From the NCBI GenBank assembly GCA_964494735.1, contig CAZBSD010000046.1, forward strand, positions 1 to 13,516: a DNA stretch of 13,516 bases. The letters are read 5' to 3'. A program made the position numbers and the translations under genes. The DNA is from PHAA01 sp964494735. Lineage in GTDB: Bacteria; Bacillota; Syntrophomonadia; Syntrophomonadales; Syntrophomonadaceae. How positions within the stretch are numbered: position 1 is the first letter of the stretch; the number at the start of each line of letters is the position of its first letter. Under the pieces are notes generated by a model. It did not search any database and was not told where the DNA came from. It worked only from the letters and a program-made list of their open reading frames with translations. This document shows positions 1 through 7,038 of the stretch, piece after piece.

Positions 1-106
1 CCCAGGTTTTTCGCACTTCGTCTTTCTCTTTGTTCTGTTTTATCAGAGCTTTTGCTTCCGGTTGCCCCGGAAACATTGTGTCCGCTTTTCAGCGGGCAAG
101 AAGAAT
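1..106 (-). other. Hairpin-rich untranslated leader running out of the window (possible rRNA leader)
   Basis: Read on the minus strand from the promoter at 107-134, this stretch contains a hairpin CCGCT-GAAA-AGCGG (82-95) with a GNRA-type tetraloop. A second hairpin follows, TTCCGG-loop-CCGGAA (56-72), and then a small stem TCTG/CAGA around 35-50. No ORF has a ribosome binding site here. Two compact hairpins soon after a strong promoter suggest a processed stable-RNA leader, most likely that of an rRNA operon. A different structured RNA or the 5' UTR of an unseen gene is also possible. Confidence 0.4.
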
Positions 107-134
107 ATTATCATGGCAGCGTATCCAACGTCAA
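107..134 (-). promoter_or_regulatory. Strong sigma-A-type promoter firing leftward, possibly of an rRNA operon
   Basis: On the minus strand there is a -35 box TTGACG (129-134), a 16-nt spacer and a -10 box GATAAT (107-112), with an A/T-rich stretch upstream (about 147-159) that could act as an UP element. No gene starts between it and the left edge. Downstream is a structured leader instead of a ribosome binding site and ORF. This arrangement is what I would expect ahead of a 16S rRNA gene lying just left of the window, but that gene is not visible, so the rRNA assignment is inference. The promoter itself is seen in the sequence. Confidence 0.55.
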
Positions 135-419
135 CACATTTCGCCAATTTATTTAATTAGTACGCTTGGTAACGTGACCACAGGAACACGGAGCTATCGA
201 GGGTTGGCAGCCTATAAATATTTTGGCTCATGAATACAAAACACGAGAAGCGCACTTTAATACGCATCCTAAAATATTATGCTGGATTGGCCGATTGCGC
301 CAACTTATGCCAAAATCCGAATAACGGCACACAATGTCATCGATTTGGTTGGAAAATCGCCAAGGAGACATCTTGCAGATAATAGTCTTGCTGTTCCGTA
401 ATGCCTTTGAATCCCATAT

Positions 420-442
420 CCCCGGTAAAATAATCACCGGGG
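420..442 (-). terminator. Hairpin behind the DUF3810 gene, terminator-like but without a U-tract
   Basis: A perfect 7-bp inverted repeat, CCCCGGT (420-426) and ACCGGGG (436-442), encloses a 9-nt A/T-rich loop. It begins 25 nt past the stop codon of the DUF3810 gene on the minus strand, where a terminator would be expected. The sequence after the stem is not T-rich in either direction, so it is not a canonical intrinsic terminator and may instead be an mRNA 3'-end stabiliser. The rest of 135-466 shows no convincing gene. Confidence 0.4.
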
Positions 443-466
443 TCAGCCGCTATCTAATGCTTGCTG

Positions 467-1579
467 TTAAACATCTGGCAGTTGCTCCTTACCTCGAAAT
501 TCTGCAATCAATAAGTCTATCATGCGATTATAGCTGTAAACTCCATCCGCCTGCCGGTTCGATTTCAGATAAAGGTCGTTGGTGGCATTGCTAAACCTTC
601 TTATTACAGTGTCGTGGGTCTTGATAAAAAGCGCGTAATCATTCAGATCATTTCTCATTCCTTCACCGTACTTGGCCTGCAATTCAAGGAATCTAGCCAT
701 ATCATATTGGTGCAGCGTGTTCATGGAGATAATCACCGCCAGCAGATTGCCGGAATATTGGAAGTTGGGATCAGGATTCAGGTTGCAGGTAAGGTAGGCG
801 ATGTAATTGGCTTCATCCTCCCGGGCAAAACCACGCTGGTGGGCCATCTCGTGGCCAATCGTACTCGGCAGTATGGCATCCGGCACCGCCATGTTTATAT
901 TAGCCTCACCGGTAAACGGGAAATAGACCCCGGAAAAGCCCAAATAAGACACAGGTTCACTGAGCAGTATTCCTTTGGGCGGGCCGAATTCGCCTCCTAA
1001 TTCGGGATAAATGTTCTTGACCTGTTCATAGCCGTCAGCCGCGTGCTTAATTGCCATGGCTTTTCCATCCGCCAATCGCATTACCCCGTTATGATCCTGC
1101 TCCAGTCCCAGGCGCAGCTGGTTGCTCCGCTCGATCAAGCTTTCGCATACCTGGGCCAATTCATCGATCGTAGCTGGTTGGACAGTAAAATTGGCTATGT
1201 GCGCAAAACTGAGCCGGCTGTAGTTGAGTCCCCACAGGAGTATGAAGGTAAAATAGAGCACACTGGCGCAGGCCAGCAAGTTTACCATGTGTCTGACCAG
1301 GAGCGGACCATCGAGTCTCTTGTTCTTTAATAGGAATACCAGCCCCCTGACCAGCACCCGCAAGATTATTATCACCAGTAGGAGCACCACTATTTCCGCA
1401 AGAGAAAACGGCAACAATCCACTGGCCGAACTCAGCCCGCATATTACCATCCGATTAATACCGTTCGAATAGTATCTCTCAATAATGGCTGGCCATAGGG
1501 AGCCAACATACCCTAAAAGCACCCCTAGGGGCAACAGCAGTCCCCAGTATAGGGGTTTTATTTTGGCCCATAATTTCAA
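467..1579 (-). CDS. DUF3810-type membrane protein with HExxH zinc-metalloprotease motif
   Basis: This encodes a 370-residue protein. Three hydrophobic segments (about 11-30, 57-84 and 99-119) make up the N-terminal third, and a soluble domain of about 250 residues follows. That domain carries HEMAH (243-247), with an Asp/Glu-rich helix nine residues on (EDEAN, 254-258) whose Glu256 could be the third zinc ligand, as in gluzincin-type peptidases. The layout and the HEMAHQRG stretch match the DUF3810 family as I know it. Its substrate is unknown, and the active domain probably faces outside the membrane. The start is TTG, preceded by a weak AGAAG six bases upstream; no good ATG lies near. It follows the ATPase genes on the same strand but is separated from them by about 250 bp, so membership in their operon is uncertain. 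Confidence 0.8.
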   Translation of the reverse strand: MKLWAKIKPLYWGLLLPLGVLLGYVGSLWPAIIERYYSNGINRMVICGLSSASGLLPFSLAEIVVLLLVIIILRVLVRGLVFLLKNKRLDGPLLVRHMVNLLACASVLYFTFILLWGLNYSRLSFAHIANFTVQPATIDELAQVCESLIERSNQLRLGLEQDHNGVMRLADGKAMAIKHAADGYEQVKNIYPELGGEFGPPKGILLSEPVSYLGFSGVYFPFTGEANINMAVPDAILPSTIGHEMAHQRGFAREDEANYIAYLTCNLNPDPNFQYSGNLLAVIISMNTLHQYDMARFLELQAKYGEGMRNDLNDYALFIKTHDTVIRRFSNATNDLYLKSNRQADGVYSYNRMIDLLIAEFRGKEQLPDV

Positions 1580-1591
1580 CTTGATCTTCTA

Positions 1592-1789
1592 TCATTCCTT
1601 ACCGAGATGATCCATATTATTATGCCCCGACTCTACTTTCAGCCGGACCACGCTCATGTAAGGATCGGCGCTTGCGACGGCCTGATTGGCCACAAGGGGC
1701 AGTGCGAAGATAAACTGGTTGAGTCTTATGATAAGATAAGTTACGAGCTCCTCGTCGTAAATCAAAAGAAGCGATCGGCTATTGGCCAC
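1592..1789 (-). CDS. Doubtful 65-residue ORF between the ATPase operon and the DUF3810 gene
   Basis: A GTG-initiated reading frame of 65 codons fills most of the 250-bp gap and stops 12 nt before the TTG start of the DUF3810 gene. Residues about 8-35 are rich in Leu, Ile and Phe and could form one hydrophobic helix; the rest is polar. A GAGG lies only two bases before the GTG, too close for a good ribosome binding site. The frame is open back to a stop just past the upstream gene. I recognise no family. It could be a small membrane protein, a translated leader that couples to the next gene, a decayed gene remnant, or chance. Confidence 0.25.
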   Translation of the reverse strand: MANSRSLLLIYDEELVTYLIIRLNQFIFALPLVANQAVASADPYMSVVRLKVESGHNNMDHLGKE

Positions 1790-1829
1790 CGCCTCGAAAG
1801 GAACCGGACCATATGATTACTGAACTTTC

Positions 1830-3038
1830 TTAGACGCACTCATCCAGAGAGGGCAGGTCATCTTCCAGGTAATGTGGCTCACCCAAGTCGTTAATCTGAA
1901 TATTCCCGGCTTGTCCATACTGGTACAGCTGATCCAATAACTCCACAGCGGCCCGAATTCTGGTCCTTAATAAATAACCTCGGGTTTCGGTGGCCTTTAG
2001 CACTGCATCCACATCCAGCTGTGGATTCCATCCATAGGCGCGGCCATGAAACTCCTGTACCTGTTCCAGCACCCCCAATATTTCCTCCTGATTCAAGGGC
2101 AGAAGCTGGGGGGCCGCAATAATCTGATTGAGCACCTTTTCGATTGGTTCCCGTTCGCCGCGATCAACACAGACTGCCGCCATGTTTTCAAATTCGTGCT
2201 TGGATTCAATTACGTCTTCACCAAAGGACGCTCCCACGGCGAACACCGTAAAAGTGGACTCCAGGCGCGAGTGTTGTTGGGGAAAAAGGAAAGACGCCAT
2301 GTTCCTATAAGCGGTAAGCCGGGCCTTTTTGCCCAGACGACCTATGAGTTCGGTTTCATCAAACAGTATCACCCAACCGTTGTAACCCAACAGTTTAAAG
2401 AGATGGCTTAACATAGCCAGGTAATCCATGCTGTGGCGGGTCTTGCTGAAGGGAACGGCATAACGCGCCGGTTGAGCGAAAATCCGCTTATAAATCTGAC
2501 GCAAGCGGGCATTACCAATAAAGTCGCCTTCCAAATCGGCCATCAGCAGATACTTGTCATCCGGATCATCAACATTTAAATAGGACCTGAAAACGTAGAA
2601 CAGCTTGTCTGTGTCGAGATGTTTGCCGGTAAAGGATATTATATCCTGAGCGATAGGGCTATTGGGGGTAATATCCTGCAGTACATGTTGAAATCCAGGC
2701 TGCAACCGCTGGGGCAGATAAGTGTTGCTGACCAGTTTTTGATAGACCAGGTAGAGCTTGTCAAAGGGGGTCTCTTTACTGAGGGAAACCATACTGACAA
2801 CCATATTATTGTTATGGGCAAGATTAAATAAAGTATTGAGGAGGTGCGTTTTTCCTTCGCCGTATTTTCCCGTGATTACAATACCGCTGGATTCTCCCGT
2901 ATCCTTGATTTGATCCATTTTTCGGGATAATTCCTGCATCAACTCGGGTCGGGCCGAAGAAAAATAGTGTCCTACCGCGCGGGAGGAAACCCCCGATCGC
3001 AAGGCTTCAATTACTCTCTGGGCTTCAAAATCCATCAT
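1830..3038 (-). CDS. BrxC/BrxD-like (DUF2791-type) P-loop ATPase with intact Walker motifs
   Basis: A 402-residue soluble protein. The N-terminus (EALRSGVSSR, 11-20), the Walker A motif GKYGEGKT (57-64) followed by HLL, and Walker B WVILFDE (222-228) followed by TELIGR fit the BREX ATP-binding family PF10923/DUF2791 as I know it. Walker A Lys63 and the Walker B catalytic Glu228 are both present, so it should hydrolyse ATP. A strand at 263-270 (FTVFAVGA) probably carries the sensor, and a basic helix near 352-366 resembles the family's conserved C-terminal region. The ATG overlaps the TGA of the preceding ATPase gene (ATGA), and GGAGGAG lies about ten bases upstream, so translation is probably coupled. 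In BREX loci such ATPases work with other factors on DNA, but no BREX methyltransferase or PglZ is present here. Confidence 0.82.
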   Translation of the reverse strand: MMDFEAQRVIEALRSGVSSRAVGHYFSSARPELMQELSRKMDQIKDTGESSGIVITGKYGEGKTHLLNTLFNLAHNNNMVVSMVSLSKETPFDKLYLVYQKLVSNTYLPQRLQPGFQHVLQDITPNSPIAQDIISFTGKHLDTDKLFYVFRSYLNVDDPDDKYLLMADLEGDFIGNARLRQIYKRIFAQPARYAVPFSKTRHSMDYLAMLSHLFKLLGYNGWVILFDETELIGRLGKKARLTAYRNMASFLFPQQHSRLESTFTVFAVGASFGEDVIESKHEFENMAAVCVDRGEREPIEKVLNQIIAAPQLLPLNQEEILGVLEQVQEFHGRAYGWNPQLDVDAVLKATETRGYLLRTRIRAAVELLDQLYQYGQAGNIQINDLGEPHYLEDDLPSLDECV

Positions 3039-4264
3039 TGTTGTTCGACTCCTCCTTCCCGAACAGTTGCCCGATTAACTTGCCGGGGCAAAGACATTCT
3101 GCCAAAACGGGCCCGAGCGTGAAGCTCTTCGGCAGTGTTCAGTGTTATAGGTTGGGCTCCTTGGTCCAGACGGTTTATCACTGAAGCCAGACGAGCGGAC
3201 ATTTCCACCATGATTTCGGGGGTGTAGACTTCGTCTATGAGACGGTCTAGATCCACAATATCCGCGAAACGGTTGAAGCGAGCACCTTCGATTTCATTCT
3301 GGATGCGCATCCATAATGCCTGATAAGACTTTAAACCAGCTTTGTCGTTATCTATCAGACCGCGTTCGAATGAAAAAATGAACATAGTATTTCTTAAGGT
3401 ATCAATTTCATCAATCAGTTCTCGGATACTCTCATAGGCATCTTCTCGCTTCAAACGGGTGTAACGTATCGTTTCGGTACTATCTGCTCCCACCAGAATT
3501 TCCATATCATCAATAGAGATTACCAGTCCCTTGAATCCCGCCAAACGACAAACTTCCACCAACGAGCGCAGCATATGGCGGGCGTTATATTTGGTGATTC
3601 TGCTGGGAGACAGGCCCAAACGGCGTAAAGCAGGCAGCCGGGCCTCCCGGTTTCCTTCCAACCATAAGTGCAAGAGGCGGCGACTGGGTTCCTCCAGAGT
3701 GGGATGGCCCAGCAATCCCCCAGTCAATAGTGAACAGGCCAGACCGAAGTTGTTGTCTATGAGCGGGTTAGTTAAAAACAACTGGTCGAGCTGGTGACGT
3801 ATTTCCCGCTTGGTTAACGGATCCAGATCCCCCTGGCTGGATAAATAGTCGGTAAAGGTCATGCCCTCAGGAATAACCGCTGGATCATAGCCTAGCTGCC
3901 TTATCAACTCGCCGCAGCATAACTTCAAACGCTCCATCAAATTAACCTGCCGCAGTATCGCCACATAAATTTCCTTAAAATCATGCAACCATACCTCTCG
4001 GGCAGAAAAGCTAACCGGTATATAACCCCTGCCCTCAGCTTCAATGGCCAGCAGTTCCAGTAAATGAGTCCTGCCGCTGCCGGTACGTCCGGTCAAAAAT
4101 TTAATCTTGCTGCCCCCCTGGGGCAGGTAGCCGTCCAGATACTTTTCCTTCCAAAAATCCAAAATAAAATCACTGCCCACAGTTATCTCCTGCAGGATTT
4201 CACGATTACCTGGGGCCTGGCCTTGTTTTAGCAGGGTCAGGGCTGAGCAAGTATCATTCCCCAT
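3035..4264 (-). CDS. BrxC/BrxD-like P-loop ATPase with altered Walker A and B residues
   Basis: A 409-residue soluble protein related in layout to the following gene product. The P-loop reads GRTGSGRT (59-66): the normally invariant lysine is Arg65 (codon AGG, 4070-4072). Walker B reads LVISIDD followed by ME (247-255), so the usual catalytic Glu position is Asp253. After Walker B come a charged helix (about 268-290) and a sensor-like strand (MFIFSFE, 294-300). The opening GSDFILDFWKEKYLDGYLP and the GSGRTHLLELLA region resemble BREX-type ATP-binding proteins. It may bind ATP but hydrolyse it slowly or not at all, acting as the structural partner of the intact ATPase. The start is ATG with GGGAGGAA upstream; it lies 15 nt after the coiled-coil gene and overlaps the next gene by 4 nt. 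Family assignment is good at the fold level, less sure at the exact family. Confidence 0.75.
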   Translation of the reverse strand: MGNDTCSALTLLKQGQAPGNREILQEITVGSDFILDFWKEKYLDGYLPQGGSKIKFLTGRTGSGRTHLLELLAIEAEGRGYIPVSFSAREVWLHDFKEIYVAILRQVNLMERLKLCCGELIRQLGYDPAVIPEGMTFTDYLSSQGDLDPLTKREIRHQLDQLFLTNPLIDNNFGLACSLLTGGLLGHPTLEEPSRRLLHLWLEGNREARLPALRRLGLSPSRITKYNARHMLRSLVEVCRLAGFKGLVISIDDMEILVGADSTETIRYTRLKREDAYESIRELIDEIDTLRNTMFIFSFERGLIDNDKAGLKSYQALWMRIQNEIEGARFNRFADIVDLDRLIDEVYTPEIMVEMSARLASVINRLDQGAQPITLNTAEELHARARFGRMSLPRQVNRATVREGGVEQQ

Positions 4265-4279
4265 TGCTGTTCCTCCCTA

Positions 4280-5092
4280 TCAACTCAGAGCCAACTCTGG
4301 TGTTGACGCCTTGAAAAAACGGATAGTAGCCAAATACTGCTCCCGGCCATCCTTATCCAGAATGCGGATGGCCCTATTTATATTGCGGCTGGGGCCAAAC
4401 TGAAACTGACGGCCATCGTCGGTAGTATTTAATTCAGAGGCATAAAGCCTGGCCAGGTCAAAAGCAAAGCTTTGTTGGTCGTAATCTCGGCGGAATCTCC
4501 GCATTGGGGTTAGGAAATTGTAGATGTTCTTCAGATAAATATCAGCTGCCATGGTCGGCTCATCTTTACCCTGATTTTGTTTTAACAAGGTAAGGTCATA
4601 TGCGGCGGCCAATTCCCTGATAAAACTCCTGGGATCGAAGGAAGCCCGCAGCAGTTTGTCCCGATTGGTCTTTACCAGCTGTACGAACGCTGATGGGCGC
4701 ACACACTGGACACGTTTGCGGTCCAGATATAAATCCAGGTTCTCGGCATCCACCCTGACCCGAAAAGGAAACATTTCATAGGTGGGAAAATCGCCTTTAA
4801 CGTCCACTCCCAGACTTGCACAATAACCCAGCATCTGTTCAGCGAAATCGCCATCTTCAATATAGGTACGAATCGCAAAGTAATCGATCTGTTCCTGCAT
4901 GCTGGTCAGCAGTTCTTCCTGTTCCCGCAGCAAACCGCGCATTGCGCTTATATCCCGAGTCCAGCTTTTCAGATCTCCTTGCGCAAAACTTTTACTCAAG
5001 CTCTTGAACTGTTTTTGCAGGTTGCTGATTTTGTCCTTTAATTCCTTTTCCACGGGCAACATCTGCTTAGACAATTCTTCATAATCCGCCAA
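4280..5092 (-). CDS. Coiled-coil protein of unknown family, first gene of the ATPase operon
   Basis: This encodes a 270-residue protein with no signal peptide or membrane segment. Residues about 5-75 are strongly helical, with heptad-like Leu/Ile spacing typical of a coiled coil. The middle (about 78-150) is mixed, and the C-terminal part (about 185-262) is rich in Arg, Asp, Phe and Tyr (TPMRRFRRDYDQQSF region). I recognise no enzyme motif or family. The start is TTG, supported by AAAGGAG (5101-5107) with an 8-nt spacer. It is the promoter-proximal gene of a tight operon with two BREX-like ATPases, 15 nt ahead of the first, which suggests that it binds or regulates them, perhaps as an adaptor or DNA-binding partner. 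That role is inference from position only. Confidence 0.8.
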   Translation of the reverse strand: MADYEELSKQMLPVEKELKDKISNLQKQFKSLSKSFAQGDLKSWTRDISAMRGLLREQEELLTSMQEQIDYFAIRTYIEDGDFAEQMLGYCASLGVDVKGDFPTYEMFPFRVRVDAENLDLYLDRKRVQCVRPSAFVQLVKTNRDKLLRASFDPRSFIRELAAAYDLTLLKQNQGKDEPTMAADIYLKNIYNFLTPMRRFRRDYDQQSFAFDLARLYASELNTTDDGRQFQFGPSRNINRAIRILDKDGREQYLATIRFFKASTPELALS

Positions 5093-5128
5093 TTAAAACA
5101 CTCCTTTGTATTGATCTTGCCCCAACAA

Positions 5129-5156
5129 TTGGATGCTGTCATACTAGAATTATACA
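5129..5156 (+). promoter_or_regulatory. Promoter of the divergent helicase gene
   Basis: A -35 TTGGAT (5129-5134), a 16-nt spacer and a -10 TATACA (5151-5156) face rightward. Transcription would begin near 5163. That leaves only about 10 nt before the possible TTG start at 5173 but about 30 nt before the ATG at 5194, which favours the ATG. The -10 overlaps the minus-strand TATAAT by four bases, so the two promoters should compete for polymerase or answer to the same regulator. Confidence 0.45.
5149..5154 (-). promoter_or_regulatory. -10 box of the coiled-coil/ATPase operon
   Basis: The minus strand reads a perfect TATAAT, which would start transcription near 5142, about 50 nt before the TTG start of the coiled-coil gene. 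The -35 is poor: TTTTCA (5174-5179) at 19 nt or TTCAAT (5172-5177) at 17 nt. A weak -35 beside a perfect -10 is common where an activator helps. This box overlaps the -10 of the divergent helicase promoter. Confidence 0.5.
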
Positions 5157-5193
5157 CAAATCCGCATGATCATTGAAAATTAGTGAGAAAAGG

Positions 5194-6849
5194 ATGAGGG
5201 TTATTCATAATGAAGATGTTGCCGGGATGATGGCTGATCGATTCGATGTTTATGGTTTGCTGCACAAAAACCTATTTCCCTGGCAGATAGAATGTCTCAA
5301 TATTTGGTTTCGGAACCAGGGACGAGGTATTGTCAATGTAGTCACCGGAGCCGGGAAAACTGTACTGGCTCTGGGAGCAATTGCCAGGTTGGAATTCACC
5401 TTATCCCGCCAATCCTCTACCGATTTAAGCATAAAGATTGTGGTTCCCAAAATATTTCTCGCGCAGCAGTGGTCTCAGTCCCTACAGGAAGATTTGGCGG
5501 TTGGCCGCGAGGATATCGGCATATATTCTGGGGAGCGCAAGGATCCTCCCGGCCGCAAGTATATGATCTATGTGGTAAACTCGGCCCGCTCTTCATTGGC
5601 CCGCCATGTACTGGCCGACTACCGTCAGGGCCGTGCCGTCCTGCTGATTGCCGATGAATGCCATCACTATAGCAGTCCGGAAAATTCACGTATATTTGAT
5701 TTCGCCAAATACATCCCCACTTCCGCTGCGCCTTTGCGCTATTATGCCCTGGGGCTGTCAGCCACTCCAGAAACGACCGCTTTCCGGGATAAATTAGTTC
5801 CGGCCCTCGGTCCCGAGATTTATAAATACGGATTTGCAGAGGCTTTACATGACAATATCATCAGCTCCTTTTCTATCTTCAATCTTAAGTTGAGGTTTAC
5901 CCCCTACGAGGAAGAACAATATCAGGCCTTAAGTGACCAGATTTCCCGTGCCTTGAAAAATCTGCTCCATCTTTGCCCTTTCTTGAACGGCTTAGGCAGC
6001 CAGCAATTTTTTGCTGCCCTGGAACAGTTGACCCAGGTACCAGAGGACCCTGACACCGCCAGCCTGGCCCGATCAGTACTGGTTCTGTCCATTGCCCGCA
6101 AAGACATCGTCTATCGAGCGGAGTCGCGCATTGAATGTGTGCGGGATCTTGTCGCTCGTATTCCCCCAGCAGCGAAAGTACTGATATTCAATGAGAGAAT
6201 CGAAGTTGCGGAAGCGGTCTATGAACGGTTACGGGATCTATTCCCCGGACAAGTGGGACGTTACCATTCAGAAATGGACGAGGGAAACAGAAAAATCGTT
6301 TTACGAAAATATCAAAACTCAGAACTCCGGATATTGGTGAGCTGTCGGGCTTTGGATGAGGGTTTAAATATACCGGAGACTGATGTGGGCATAATTGCTT
6401 CTTCCACCAGCAGCAGCCGGCAGCGAATTCAAAGGCTAGGCCGGATACTGCGGCGTTCGGGAAAAGAGCATACGGCTTGCCTGTATTACCTTTATATAGG
6501 TTCATCCAACGAAGAAAAGGAATGGCTGGCGGCCACAAGCCAGGAAATGGCTGGTATTATCCCGATGCTGGACCTGGATTATGAACAGGAAACCCATTCT
6601 TTTATTCACCCCGCTTATCAGGCGCTGGCTGATCGGGTTCTGGCTTATGGCCATCGCCGCAGTTGGAGTTCCAGTATCATCGGCGAACTAGAGAGAAACC
6701 TGGAACAAGGCAAATTAAGTTGCGACTGGTGGGTTTCGGAAAAGACCTGTGGATTGCGCATTCAGTCCGCATCTTCCCGGGCGGAGCGCAACTATTGGAT
6801 AACCATGCGGCTATTGGTGCAGGCCAGCCACAACCGCTTACCCCAATAA
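5194..6849 (+). CDS. Superfamily 2 DEAD/DEAH helicase, XPB / type III restriction (Res) subunit-like
   Basis: From ATG 5194 this encodes a 551-residue protein. Motifs in order are an upstream Gln (FPWQ, 28-31), motif I TGAGKT (51-56), motif II DECHH (154-158), motif III SAT (189-191), motif IV region VLIFNE (329-334), motif V LDEGLNIPETDV (387-398) and motif VI QRIQRLGRILRR (410-421). This is an intact SF2 helicase core closest to XPB/Res-type double-stranded DNA translocases. Residues after about 460 form an extension I do not recognise, containing DWW. There is no nuclease or methyltransferase domain. A TTG at 5173 would add seven residues; neither start has a strong ribosome binding site. 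It diverges from the coiled-coil/ATPase operon and shares its control region, so it probably works with those proteins on DNA. Confidence 0.85.
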   Translation: MRVIHNEDVAGMMADRFDVYGLLHKNLFPWQIECLNIWFRNQGRGIVNVVTGAGKTVLALGAIARLEFTLSRQSSTDLSIKIVVPKIFLAQQWSQSLQEDLAVGREDIGIYSGERKDPPGRKYMIYVVNSARSSLARHVLADYRQGRAVLLIADECHHYSSPENSRIFDFAKYIPTSAAPLRYYALGLSATPETTAFRDKLVPALGPEIYKYGFAEALHDNIISSFSIFNLKLRFTPYEEEQYQALSDQISRALKNLLHLCPFLNGLGSQQFFAALEQLTQVPEDPDTASLARSVLVLSIARKDIVYRAESRIECVRDLVARIPPAAKVLIFNERIEVAEAVYERLRDLFPGQVGRYHSEMDEGNRKIVLRKYQNSELRILVSCRALDEGLNIPETDVGIIASSTSSSRQRIQRLGRILRRSGKEHTACLYYLYIGSSNEEKEWLAATSQEMAGIIPMLDLDYEQETHSFIHPAYQALADRVLAYGHRRSWSSSIIGELERNLEQGKLSCDWWVSEKTCGLRIQSASSRAERNYWITMRLLVQASHNRLPQ

Positions 6850-6952
6850 CCTGGCAACCATAAGGACTTTGAACCAAAGGAGCCGGTTAATCAACTGTCC
6901 TAATTCCAAGCATGGCCGCTATGTAAAAGTCCCGAAATATAGTTTTACCTGG

Positions 6953-6982
6953 TTGGATGGATTATACTCATTATGGTAGAAT
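6953..6982 (+). promoter_or_regulatory. Candidate promoter for mntP
   Basis: TTGGAT (6953-6958), an 18-nt spacer and TAGAAT (6977-6982) lie about 57 nt ahead of the mntP start. The alternative -10 TATACT (6963-6968) lacks a good -35. I see no clear terminator for the helicase gene in 6850-6950, so readthrough into mntP is possible. I also do not recognise a yybP-ykoY manganese riboswitch here, although such riboswitches often control this family. Confidence 0.35.
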
Positions 6983-7038
6983 TTTGCTATTCATTCGGAC
7001 TCGTCAGGGTCGGATACAATTCAAGGAGTGAGTCAGCC

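Noticed and set aside
337..417. Minus-strand 26-codon ORF starting with ATG just past the 420-442 hairpin; its residues look protein-like
   Set aside because: Too short to judge, only a GGGG for a ribosome binding site, and no recognisable family. It could be a truncated gene start, but there is no independent support.
228..437. 69-residue minus-strand frame in the left non-coding region
   Set aside because: It begins inside the hairpin stem-loop, lacks a ribosome binding site and has unremarkable composition.
614..1000. 128-residue plus-strand ORF
   Set aside because: It lies antisense inside the DUF3810 gene, whose motifs are clear, and has no ribosome binding site or family resemblance.
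2046..2411. 121-residue plus-strand ORF
   Set aside because: Antisense shadow of the intact ATPase gene.
1830..6849. Calling this a BREX locus
   Set aside because: Only the ATPases resemble BREX components. No PglX methyltransferase, PglZ, BrxA, BrxB or BrxL is present in the window.
5194..6849. Calling the helicase a type III restriction enzyme subunit
   Set aside because: There is no nuclease motif after the helicase core and no partner methyltransferase.
6850..7038. yybP-ykoY manganese riboswitch ahead of mntP
   Set aside because: I could not find the conserved loop sequences or the expected four-way fold; only a candidate promoter and a ribosome binding site are visible.
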